32,020 nt of DNA from Streptosporangium minutum (lineage in GTDB: Bacteria; Actinomycetota; Actinomycetes; Streptosporangiales; Streptosporangiaceae). The stretch spans positions 1 to 32,020 of the forward strand of contig NZ_NGFP01000092.1 in assembly GCF_002149035.1 (NCBI RefSeq), read 5' to 3'. The translations under genes were made by a program, and so were the position numbers. This document shows, piece by piece, positions 15,369 through 22,796 of the stretch. The stretch's first letter is position 1. The number at the start of each line of letters is the position of its first letter. The notes beneath the pieces were generated by a model that saw only the letters and a program-made list of their open reading frames with translations, ran no database searches and had not been told where the DNA came from.

Positions 15369-16532
15369 ATGAGCTTCCCTCTCTACGCGCTGCCCGAAGA
15401 GCACGACATGCTCCGGGAGACCGTCCGCGCTCTTGCCGACGAGAAGATCGCCCCTCGTGCCGCCGAGGCCGACGAGACGGGGGAGTTCCCCTGGGACGTC
15501 TACAAGGCGCTCGTCGCCGCCGACATGCACGCCGTGCACGTCCCCGAGGAGTACGGCGGGACGGGGGCCGACGCCCTCGCGACCGTCATCGTCATCGAGG
15601 AGGTGGCGCGGGCCTGCGCGTCGTCCTCGCTGATCCCCGCCGTCAACAAGCTGGGCACCGTCCCGCTGCTGCTGTCGGCCTCCGAGGAGGTCAAGCAGCG
15701 TTACCTCGCGCCGGTCGCGCGGGGTGAGGCGATGTTCTCCTACGCCCTGTCCGAGGCCGAGGCGGGCAGCGACGCCGCGGCGATGAAGACCCGCGCCGTG
15801 GCCGACGGCGACCACTACGTGCTCAACGGCGCCAAGATGTGGATCACCAACGCCGGCGTGTCGGAGTACTACACGGTGATGGCCGTGACCGAGCCGGGCG
15901 CCGGCGCCCGGGGCATCTCCGCGTTCGTCGTGGAGAAGGGCGACGAGGGCGTCAGCTTCGGGCCCAAGGAGAGGAAGCTCGGCATCAAGGGCTCCCCGAC
16001 CCGCCAGGTCATCCTGGAGAACGTGCGCATCCCCGCCTCCCGGATGATCGGCGAGCCGGGCACCGGCTTCAAGACCGCCCTGGCCACCCTGGACCACACC
16101 CGGATCACGATCGCGGCCCAGGCGCTCGGCATCGCCCAGGGCGCCCTCGACTACGCGGTGGGCTACGTCAAGGAGCGCAAGCAGTTCGGCAAGGCCGTGG
16201 CCGAGTTCCAGGGCGTGCAGTTCATGATCGCCGACATGGCCATGAAGCTGGAGGCCGCCCGGCAGCTCACCTACGCCGCCGCCGCCAAGTCGGAGCTGGC
16301 CATGCACGGCGAGCCGCAGAAGGACCTCACGTTCTTCTCCAGCGCCGCCAAGTGCGCCGCCTCCGACGCGGCCATGGAGATCACCACCGACGCCGTCCAG
16401 CTCCTCGGCGGGTACGGCTACACCAGCGACTACCCGGTCGAGCGCATGATGCGCGACGCCAAGATCACCCAGATCTACGAGGGCACCAACCAGATCCAGC
16501 GCATGGTGATGGCCCGGCAGCTCCTCAAATAG
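15369..16532 (+). CDS. Acyl-CoA dehydrogenase
   Basis: 387 aa FAD enzyme for the first step of acyl-CoA oxidation. The N-terminal helical domain, the middle beta domain (FSYALSEAEAGSDAAAM, KMWITNAG) and the C-terminal helical domain are all complete. The catalytic glutamate is expected in QIYEGTNQIQRM. The ATG at 15369 starts at SFPLYALPEEHDMLRETV, the usual beginning. In many actinobacteria this gene (fadE25-like) sits directly after purK-purE; here it is 11.6 kb away. A hairpin terminator follows. Confidence 0.96.
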   Translation: MSFPLYALPEEHDMLRETVRALADEKIAPRAAEADETGEFPWDVYKALVAADMHAVHVPEEYGGTGADALATVIVIEEVARACASSSLIPAVNKLGTVPLLLSASEEVKQRYLAPVARGEAMFSYALSEAEAGSDAAAMKTRAVADGDHYVLNGAKMWITNAGVSEYYTVMAVTEPGAGARGISAFVVEKGDEGVSFGPKERKLGIKGSPTRQVILENVRIPASRMIGEPGTGFKTALATLDHTRITIAAQALGIAQGALDYAVGYVKERKQFGKAVAEFQGVQFMIADMAMKLEAARQLTYAAAAKSELAMHGEPQKDLTFFSSAAKCAASDAAMEITTDAVQLLGGYGYTSDYPVERMMRDAKITQIYEGTNQIQRMVMARQLLK

Positions 16533-16550
16533 GGCGCTGAGCAGTGGAGA

Positions 16551-16579
16551 CCCGGTCCGGACGAGGCTCCCGGACCGGG
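16551..16579 (+). terminator. Terminator after acyl-CoA dehydrogenase
   Basis: CCCGGTCCGG (16551-16560) pairs perfectly with CCGGACCGGG (16570-16579) around a 9-nt loop, 18 nt after the stop codon. No U-tract follows. Confidence 0.7.
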
Positions 16580-16678
16580 GTTCGCGCGTGCCGGAGGGAT
16601 CTTTGAAGAGACCCTGTCCCGTCCCTGATCCGTGAGCTACGCACGCGACAGCCGTGATCTGTACACGGATGATGGTGA

Positions 16679-17302
16679 ATGCCACGATCACGTCTCATGG
16701 ATGCAGATGCCTTCTGGGCACTGATCGAGCGGTCCGGCCGGGAGGCCGGTACCAAGGCCGGGCGCCTGGTCTGGCTGGACGGGGAGCTTTCCCGGCGCTC
16801 GGCCGAAGAGATCGTCGACTTCGATACGTGGTTGACCGCCGTCGCGAACCGGGGCTGCACCTGGGATATGTATGCGGCGTACTGGTTCGTCTTCGGCAGA
16901 GGATCGACCGACGGCTTCGAATACTTCGTGCACTGGCTCATGGGGCTGGGGCGCGAGGCGTTCGAGCGGGTGGCGGAGTGTCCGGACGAGGTGATCGAAG
17001 TGCCTCAGGTCCTCCACGCGCTCAAGCTGCGCCGTACGAGGCTCGCCGCCCGATCGGGTCGGATATGGACGGAGGAGGAGTATCCGGAGTTCGAGCTCCT
17101 CGCCTACGTGACGTTCGAGCCCTACGCGAAGGTCACGGGTCTGGACGTGGAGCACCTGGGGGACGCCGTCCGCGCCCGGGGGGTCCGGGGCAAGTTTCCC
17201 ATCGTGAAGATCGACTTCGATGGGGAGGCGTGGGATTTCGACGACGACGCGGAAGTAGTCCGCAGGCTTCCCCGTGTAGCTCACTACCGCGGTATCGGAT
17301 GA
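16679..17302 (+). CDS. DUF4240 domain-containing protein
   Basis: 207 aa. The family pattern is clear: MDADAFWALIERS at the start, TWDMYAAYWFVFGRGSTDGF, then EYFVHWLMGLGREAFERV. These cytosolic proteins of unknown function are common in actinomycetes. The C-terminal extension (LAYVTFEPYAKVTGLDVE) is acidic. The start could be 16679 or the ATG at 16697, which gives the more family-like MDADAFW; neither has a strong ribosome binding site. The 262 bp after this gene show no convincing gene; an 83-codon open frame there has untypical codon use. Confidence 0.88.
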   Translation: MPRSRLMDADAFWALIERSGREAGTKAGRLVWLDGELSRRSAEEIVDFDTWLTAVANRGCTWDMYAAYWFVFGRGSTDGFEYFVHWLMGLGREAFERVAECPDEVIEVPQVLHALKLRRTRLAARSGRIWTEEEYPEFELLAYVTFEPYAKVTGLDVEHLGDAVRARGVRGKFPIVKIDFDGEAWDFDDDAEVVRRLPRVAHYRGIG

Positions 17303-17564
17303 GCTGACTGTCCGGAATGACCTTGATCCCTCAAACACGACACAGGGCTATGTCACTGTCTGTCCAGCCGAGGGATCCGCCACTACCGGCAGTTCGTCTC
17401 CGACCGTCGAGACCGTCGTCCGAGCGAGGAATATCGTGGCCGACCGAATCCGAATGGCTGGAATTCCGAGACCATTCGCCGGCAAGAGACAACAAGCCGA
17501 TCGACTATGGCAACGGGCAGACAACGGTGATGCCGGGGACCGTGCACTCGGTTAATCAAGAGGC

Positions 17565-18014
17565 ATGACCGCCGGCCGAGGCGGCACCATGGCGTCCATG
17601 ACTCATGAGGCGCCGTCGAGGCAGGCGCTCAGTTCGCTTCCGCGCTACGCCACCGTCAGCCGCCAGGTATTCGACGGCCAGGATCTGACCTCACTGCGGA
17701 CGTTGCAACTGCGTTTCGTGCGTTGCTCCTTCGTCGGAGCCGACCTTCGCCATGCCACGCTGGATGGCTGCTTCTTCAAACTGTGCGATCTGCGGGGCGC
17801 CGATCTGCGGGGCGCATCGCTGAGGGGCATGAATCTGGCCGGATGTGACCTGCGGGATGCTGATCTGCGCGACACCGATCTCAGCGGAGGACAGCTCGGC
17901 CTGGTCAATACCGGTTCCAAGCCGCACGGTCTGACCGACGTCACCGGTGCCAAGTTCGACAACGCCATCACCCGCGACCTGAAGATCGATCAGGTCATCG
18001 GCTGGATCCAGTAA
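17565..18014 (+). CDS. Pentapeptide-repeat protein
   Basis: 149 aa. Residues 51-111 are about a dozen tandem pentapeptides of the A(D/N)LXX type (for example GADLR, GASLR, GMNLA, DADLR), which fold into a right-handed square beta-helix. Unlike the long gyrase-protecting Qnr/MfpA proteins, the helix is short and is followed by a 35-residue tail. The start is uncertain: ATG codons at 17565, 17589 and 17598 are all possible, and GAGGCGG precedes 17589. The stop codon abuts the severed vapC fragment on the other strand. No partner gene suggests a function. Confidence 0.85.
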   Translation: MTAGRGGTMASMTHEAPSRQALSSLPRYATVSRQVFDGQDLTSLRTLQLRFVRCSFVGADLRHATLDGCFFKLCDLRGADLRGASLRGMNLAGCDLRDADLRDTDLSGGQLGLVNTGSKPHGLTDVTGAKFDNAITRDLKIDQVIGWIQ

Positions 18015-18088
18015 TTGAGGCAGCGGATGTGATCCTGGTCTTCACGGTTCATCGCTGCGTACAGGGGGCTGGTGTCGTGGATCAGCAC
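18015..18088 (-). pseudogene. Severed N-terminus of a VapC-type PIN toxin
   Basis: Read leftward from a GTG at 18088, the sequence gives VLIHDTSPLYAAMNRED and then QDHIRCLNYWIQ. DTSPLYAA is the first strand and conserved Asp of PIN-domain RNases, and the following residues fit VapC proteins. After about 25 codons the match ends at the border of the pentapeptide-repeat gene, so the other acidic residues are absent. The GTG overlaps the stop codon of the antitoxin gene by one base (TAGTG), the usual coupling in vapBC. The toxin is certainly inactive. Confidence 0.65.
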
Positions 18089-18201
18089 TAGCTGGTCCGG
18101 AACCGGTCGAGGAGGATTTCCTCTGAGCGTTGGGCGCTGTCCGGCTCGTCGGCGATGATTCCGGCGAACGACAGCCGGCGGCGCCGGTCATGCGTTTCCA
18201 T
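18088..18201 (-). CDS. Orphan VapB-like antitoxin
   Basis: 37 aa from the ATG at 18201: a basic start, then RRLSFAGIIADEPDSAQRS, then EEILLDRF. This resembles the short antitoxins that precede PIN toxins in actinomycetes (core of the form LSF-G, then aERSEEIL). There is no clear ribosome binding site; in-frame starts at 18237 and 18285 would add an atypical N-terminal extension. It overlaps the severed vapC fragment by one base. With its toxin gone it is either decaying or acts against another toxin. Confidence 0.55.
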   Translation of the reverse strand: METHDRRRRLSFAGIIADEPDSAQRSEEILLDRFRTS

Positions 18202-18290
18202 GGAGGTGGTGGCTCGCTTTCGATGGGTTCCGGGCATCCGGGTGGGGCCGTCCGTGCCCGAGGGGGGCGGGGCTGGAGAAATCACAGTGC

Positions 18291-18324
18291 GAAGGGCCCG
18301 AAACCCGTGCAGTCTGGGCCCTTC
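18291..18324. terminator. 9-bp hairpin
   Basis: GAAGGGCCC (18291-18299) pairs perfectly with GGGCCCTTC (18316-18324) around 16 nt. It lies in a gene-poor stretch (18202-18481) that otherwise shows no gene I can support, upstream of the VapB-like gene and downstream of the leftward hypothetical gene. It is a probable terminator for the latter. Confidence 0.5.
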
Positions 18325-18481
18325 ATCGTTTACGTAGCGCCGCGGATCGCGCGGCGTCGTGATTGCGGATCGAAGGCTTTACGTCGATGACTCATGATCA
18401 GGACGGGTATTGGCCTATGCTCGCTGCGATCCGGTTCCCGGACGGGAGGCGCCAACCAGATCCGCCCGGGATGAATGCGGT

Positions 18482-19135
18482 TCAGCAGTTCCCGGTGCCG
18501 AGGGAACGCAGAATCGAAAAACTGATCAGAGAAGAGCTGCGCGGCGGTGTGGCGCGGGCCTTCCATGAAGTCTCGCTCCCACCGCCGGCAGCGTCGATCA
18601 CGTGCGCGACCCACCTGCTGTCCGCGTCCAGCAACGTGATCTTGTAGGTCCTGCCGCCCGCCGCCGGGTCGCCGGGGTCCAGCGGGAGGGCCACCGTCCA
18701 GGTGCCGTCGCCGCCGACCTCGATCAGCTCGAAGTGGTATCTCGCCTTCTTGTCGTACGGCTGCCGCACGGCGGCCACCAGCGACTTGCCGGCCTGGAGC
18801 CGGGCGCTGCCCCGCATCACCTGGCAGGGGTTCCACGGCGTGGCGTTGGCCGCCACCGGTTCGGTGACCGACGCCTCGGAGCCGGGTGCGGGCCTCCCGA
18901 AGAGGCTGCGAGCCCCTTTGACGGCGTCAACCCCTCCGGCGAAGGCCGTGCAGAGCGTGCCCACGAGCATCAAGATCGAAACAATGCACCCCAGGCGTTT
19001 CATTCCTTTGGAGCGGGTGTCGGGGGGCTCCTGGGAGTCGGGGAGCCCCGGCTTTTGCGGGGGATCGGGCGAGCCTTCGCGAGAGGTATCCGAGGGCTCG
19101 GCGGCCTGATGGACCATTGCGGAAATTAACCTCAT
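18482..19135 (-). CDS. Hypothetical membrane-anchored protein
   Basis: 217 aa. The first 43 residues are Pro/Ser-rich and acidic, followed by one membrane segment at about residues 46-68 (LGCIVSILMLVGTLCTAFAGG) and a 150-residue extracytoplasmic domain with beta-rich character (ARYHFELIEVGGDGTWTVAL, TYKITLLDADSRWVAHVID). No family is recognised. The start could also be the ATG at 19117, or the ATG just before the membrane segment. The last 30 residues are Ser-rich and unlike the rest; another frame there reads more protein-like, so the 3' end may be frameshifted. Confidence 0.6.
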   Translation of the reverse strand: MRLISAMVHQAAEPSDTSREGSPDPPQKPGLPDSQEPPDTRSKGMKRLGCIVSILMLVGTLCTAFAGGVDAVKGARSLFGRPAPGSEASVTEPVAANATPWNPCQVMRGSARLQAGKSLVAAVRQPYDKKARYHFELIEVGGDGTWTVALPLDPGDPAAGGRTYKITLLDADSRWVAHVIDAAGGGSETSWKARATPPRSSSLISFSILRSLGTGNC

Positions 19136-19746
19136 TCATGATCGATGGGTCAGCTTGAATCGTCACAATAGCCTCACGATCATGGGTTGGCCAACGTAAC
19201 TTCACCCGAATTTGAACGATCTTCAACATACCTGCTCTGAGCTGCGTGAATACCATTTACCCGACCGGTCAGTACGGATCAACTGGAACGGTATTCTGAC
19301 CGGCGACCCGCAGTCGCATATGGGCTAAAACTCGCAACTGTGACGAATTGTGCTATCTACGGTCGAGCGCTCTCGGGATTTCGCAAACAGGTCATTGCAG
19401 CAAAAGTGGCGGATCGTGAAACACGTCCGCCTGATATTCGGGTAGGGCTGGAAGTATCTGTTAAGAAGGTTCCCAGTTTGTCCGTAACCGCCTGGCGTCC
19501 GGTGACGAGCCGCGCCGCTGAGTCGCTCCGTCCCGCGCCATCCGGATCTCCCGGGCGTCAGCAGGGGCAGGCGTTCAGCATACGGACATCAGACGCCGCG
19601 GGGGCGGGAATCCACGGGCCTCGGCCGGGCCGCAGGCGGGTCCCAGCCAGGCCTCAGGCAGGCCGCAGGGACCGCCCGGATCAGGCCCTCAGGTGGGCCC
19701 CCGGATCAAGCCTCAGGCGGGCCGCAGGGGCCGCCCGGATCAGGCC
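19136..19746. other. 611-bp gene-free stretch, AT-richer than surroundings
   Basis: Between the hypothetical membrane protein and the STAS gene I find no supported gene. The left 370 bp are markedly AT-richer than the rest of the window and probably carry the promoter of the leftward hypothetical gene. They contain an 8-bp inverted repeat, CCGGTCAG (19265-19272) with CTGACCGG (19296-19303), a possible operator. The right 100 bp are GC-rich repeats. An open frame here on the plus strand lies antisense to the STAS gene. Confidence 0.6.
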
Positions 19747-19749
19747 TCA
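19651..19749. repeat. Degenerate tandem repeats after the STAS gene
   Basis: A 37-bp block beginning GCCTCAGGCAGGCCGCAGGG (19651-19687) recurs at 19710-19746 with two differences. A shortened third version (CTCAGGTGGGCCCCCGGATC) lies between them. A fourth start of the unit overlaps the STAS stop codon at 19747-19749. The GC-rich repeats may act as a terminator or be slipped-strand expansions. Confidence 0.75.
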
Positions 19750-20097
19750 GGCGGCTGCGTCGAGGGCCTCACGCAGGCTGCCGCACGTCTCGAAGTGCCG
19801 GTTGAGATTGGTGATGGTCAACAGGTGGGTGATCATGCCGGGCCCCACCACCAGGATGAGGCGGCCGTGGGTGTCCCTGATCCTGGTGAGCGCGCCCACC
19901 AGGATGCCCAGGCCCACCGAGTCGCAGAACGGCACCTCGGTCAGGTCCATCACCAGGCACGGGTGACCGGGGGTCTCCAGAGCGCGGTCGACTTCCGCGC
20001 GGAGCCGCGGGGCGACCGCCATATCCAGCTCGCCTGCCGCCCGTACTACCACGCAGGGACCGTTGTTCCATCTCTGAACATCGAACGCGGGGATCAC
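19747..20097 (-). CDS. STAS-domain anti-sigma factor antagonist
   Basis: 116 aa, a single STAS domain like SpoIIAA/RsbV/BldG. The strand-helix signature LVMDLTEVPFCDSVGLG contains the serine that an anti-sigma kinase would phosphorylate (S60 in this numbering). Such proteins bind anti-sigma factors and release sigma factors when unphosphorylated. The GTG at 20097 is best placed relative to the GGAGG ribosome binding site (8 nt); ATG 20103 and GTG 20106 are too close to it. It lies 57 bp after the LCP gene on the same strand and may be co-transcribed. No anti-sigma kinase is in the window. Confidence 0.9.
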   Translation of the reverse strand: MIPAFDVQRWNNGPCVVVRAAGELDMAVAPRLRAEVDRALETPGHPCLVMDLTEVPFCDSVGLGILVGALTRIRDTHGRLILVVGPGMITHLLTITNLNRHFETCGSLREALDAAA

Positions 20098-20154
20098 GAT
20101 CATCACCTCCGTGCGGGCTAACCTGCCCTGACGGGGGACGTTTATGCGCTCAGC

Positions 20155-21672
20155 TCATTTTTTGCAGATGTTCTCGGTGGCGGTCCTGGCCGTGGGGAGG
20201 GCGCTCCGGTCCGGGGCCGGAGTCGCGGTCGGCTTGACGGCGTCGTCGACGGTGACCTTCTTGGTCCCCTGGTACTTCCGGCCGGCGACCACTTCGATCC
20301 GGTCGCCGAGGTCCTCCACCAGGCGTGTGTCCGAGCCGGGCAGAGCGGCGGCCAGGGTCCGCGCCGAGTCCTCGCGGCCCTTGCCGTACCGGATGACCGT
20401 CTTGTCGTGGTCCCTCTTCTGGGTGTCGCCGGCGATCTCGGGGACCAGGAAGCCGGCCTTCAGCAGGTCCGCGCGGGTCCGCGCGCCGAGGCCGGTGATC
20501 AGGGTGCCGTTGAGCACCTTGACCGAGATCCGCGAGGGCGGCACGGTCAGCGCGGTGGCCGAGGGGGACGGCGTCGCGCTCGACGCCGGGGTCGGGGTCG
20601 CCGTGGACTTGGCGGGCTTGGTGAGCGGCTCGTCGGCGGCGATCCGACGGAACAGCTCCTTGGACGCCTCCTTGTCCCAGAGCACGGCGGACTCGTTGGT
20701 CGGCGTCTTGTAGTCGACGTCGGCGAGCGGGACGGTGGCGAAGGCCACGTCGTCGGTGGAGACGTCCTTGAGCTGGTTGGCCAGGCCGAGCAGGTCCTTG
20801 CGGAGCGCGTCGTCCACCCGGAGCGTGCCGAGGGCGGTGTCGACGAACGAGGCGAGCCTGACCGGGTTGGTGAGCGTGTCGCCGCTGAGGGCCTGGTGCA
20901 GCAGGGCGGAGATCACCTGCTGCTGGCGGTCGATGCGGTCCAGGTCGGAGCGGGCGGTGGCGCGGGTGCGGGCGTAGGCGAGGGCCTTGACGCCGTCGAG
21001 GGAGTAGGTGCCGGGCTGGAGCGTGAGCGCGGTCTTGGGGTCGTTGATCGCGACCGGGGTGCAGACCGAGACTCCGCCCAGCGCGTCGACCACCTCGATG
21101 AAGCCCAGGACGTTGACCTCGACGTAGTGGTGGATGGTCAGCCCGGTGGCGTTCTGCACCGTCCGCACGGCGAGCTTCGGGCCGCCGAGCTGGTAGGCGG
21201 CGTTGATCTTGTGTGTGCCCTTGCCGGGGACCGTCGTCCAGGTGTCGCGGGGGAGGCTGACCACGGTGGCCCTGGTGTGGTCCTCGGAAAGGTGGATCAC
21301 CATCATGGTGTCGGTCCGCTCGCCGCTCTCGCGGCCCAGCTTGAGCCGGTTCTGCTGCTGGCGGGAGAGGTTGTCGCGCCTGTCCACGCCGACCACCAGG
21401 ATGTTCATCGCGCCGGTGGACTGCGAGCCGGGCACGCCGGCGTCGACCGCCTCGATCTTCTTCTCGGCGTAGTTCGTCAGCGCCCACGTCACTCCGGAGC
21501 TCCCCAGGACCAGGCACGAGAGCGCGCCGGCGACGAACAGGCCGCGCCGCCGGGACCGGGCGCCCCTGACGGACCTGCGGTCACGTCTCGGGTTCACCGG
21601 GGTCACCCGGACCGTGCCGTAGGCGTCACCGCCCACCTGCACACCCGAGTCGTCCTCTTCCGGGTCGCGCAT
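20155..21672 (-). CDS. LytR-CpsA-Psr (LCP) family wall-polymer ligase
   Basis: 505 aa from the ATG at 21672. It has a cytosolic basic N-terminus, one membrane segment at about residues 44-66, an LCP domain (NILVVGVDRRD, VSLPRDTW, HKINAAYQLGG, YARTRATARSDLDRIDRQQQ) and a C-terminal LytR_C domain (ISVKVLNGTLITGLG onwards). LCP enzymes transfer glycopolymers such as teichoic acids or arabinogalactan from their lipid carrier to peptidoglycan outside the membrane. A Pro/Thr/Ser-rich linker separates the two domains. It is divergent from the glycosyltransferase gene by 53 bp, which fits a shared role in wall-polymer assembly. Confidence 0.94.
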   Translation of the reverse strand: MRDPEEDDSGVQVGGDAYGTVRVTPVNPRRDRRSVRGARSRRRGLFVAGALSCLVLGSSGVTWALTNYAEKKIEAVDAGVPGSQSTGAMNILVVGVDRRDNLSRQQQNRLKLGRESGERTDTMMVIHLSEDHTRATVVSLPRDTWTTVPGKGTHKINAAYQLGGPKLAVRTVQNATGLTIHHYVEVNVLGFIEVVDALGGVSVCTPVAINDPKTALTLQPGTYSLDGVKALAYARTRATARSDLDRIDRQQQVISALLHQALSGDTLTNPVRLASFVDTALGTLRVDDALRKDLLGLANQLKDVSTDDVAFATVPLADVDYKTPTNESAVLWDKEASKELFRRIAADEPLTKPAKSTATPTPASSATPSPSATALTVPPSRISVKVLNGTLITGLGARTRADLLKAGFLVPEIAGDTQKRDHDKTVIRYGKGREDSARTLAAALPGSDTRLVEDLGDRIEVVAGRKYQGTKKVTVDDAVKPTATPAPDRSALPTARTATENICKK

Positions 21673-21725
21673 GCGTGGCCCCCTAGGCTCGGCTGGGTCG
21701 ATGAGGTACCCGTCCGTACAGTAGC

Positions 21726-22769
21726 GTGAGCGACGCCATGAAGCAGTTCCCCGACTCGCCCGCGCCGGCGTCGTCTCCCGAGACACGTGTCTGGCCCCCC
21801 ATCTCCATCGTCATCCCGGTGCTGAACGAGGAGCGCCATCTGCGGGAGGCGGTGCGTCAGGTCCTCGCGCAGCGATACGCCGGACCGATCGAGGTCGTGC
21901 TCGCGATCGGCCCCTCCCAGGACCGCACCCAGGAGGTCGCGGACGCGATCGCGGCCGAGGATCCCCGGGTGACCGTGGTCCCGAACCCGACCGGACGCAC
22001 CCCCAACGCCCTCAACGCCGCCATCGGCGCCTCCCGCAGCGGGATCATCGCCCGCGTGGACGGCCACGCCATGCTCCCGGAGGACTACCTCCAGGTCGCG
22101 GTGGAGACGCTTGAGGAGACCGGCGCCGACAACGTCGGCGGCGTCATGGCCGCCGAGGGCGTCACGCCGTTCGAGAAGGCCGTGGCCCGTGCCATGACCT
22201 CCAAGATCGGTGTCGGCGGCGCCCGGTTCCACACCGGCGGCACCGCGGGCCCGGCCGACACGGTCTACCTCGGCGTGTTCCGCCGCGAGGCGCTGGAGCG
22301 GGTCGGCGGCTACGACGAGCACTTCCAGCGGGCGCAGGACTGGGAGATGAACCACCGCATCCGCGAGACGGGCGGCCTGGTCTGGTTCCAGCCCCGGATG
22401 CGCGTCTCCTACCGGCCGAGGCCCACCGTCAAGGCCCTCGCCCAGCAGTACTTCCACTACGGCCGCTGGCGCAGGGTGGTCGCCCGCACCCACGAGGGCA
22501 CCATCAACCTGCGCTACCTGGCGCCCCCGGCGGCCGTGCTGGCCATCCTCGCCGGCCTGGTCGTCTCCCCGTTCTTCTGGCCCGGCCTGCTGATCCCCGC
22601 CGGCTACCTGGCGGCGATCCTGGCCGGCTCGGCGGTGACCGGCAGCGGCCTGCCCACGGCCTCGCTCGTCCGGCTGCCGCTGGTCTACGTCACCATGCAC
22701 ATGTCATGGGGCTGGGGCTTCCTGACGAGCCCGAAGCGTCTGAGCAAGTCCGAGCGGCCACGGGGCTGA
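21726..22769 (+). CDS. Family 2 glycosyltransferase, ExoA-like
   Basis: 347 aa. The N-terminal GT-A domain has the usual ISIVIPVLNEERHL start, a metal-binding motif in RVDGHA (in place of strict DXD) and a probable catalytic QDWEMNHRI segment. Two C-terminal membrane segments (about 262-305) anchor it, as in ExoA-type enzymes of exopolysaccharide synthesis. It should add sugars to a lipid-linked intermediate on the inner face of the membrane. The start is GTG at 21726 or ATG at 21738. It is divergent from the LCP gene and convergent with the TagF-like gene. Confidence 0.93.
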   Translation: MSDAMKQFPDSPAPASSPETRVWPPISIVIPVLNEERHLREAVRQVLAQRYAGPIEVVLAIGPSQDRTQEVADAIAAEDPRVTVVPNPTGRTPNALNAAIGASRSGIIARVDGHAMLPEDYLQVAVETLEETGADNVGGVMAAEGVTPFEKAVARAMTSKIGVGGARFHTGGTAGPADTVYLGVFRREALERVGGYDEHFQRAQDWEMNHRIRETGGLVWFQPRMRVSYRPRPTVKALAQQYFHYGRWRRVVARTHEGTINLRYLAPPAAVLAILAGLVVSPFFWPGLLIPAGYLAAILAGSAVTGSGLPTASLVRLPLVYVTMHMSWGWGFLTSPKRLSKSERPRG

Positions 22770-22796
22770 CGCGCCGGGGCCTGCCCGCCGCCGGTC

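Noticed and set aside
17317-17568. 83-codon frame between DUF4240 and the pentapeptide-repeat gene
   Set aside because: Codon use is untypical (many A/T-ending codons), no ribosome binding site and no recognisable family; could be a remnant but not supportable.
20407-21729. 440-codon plus-strand frame
   Set aside because: Antisense to the LCP gene; Gly/Val/Glu-rich without domains.
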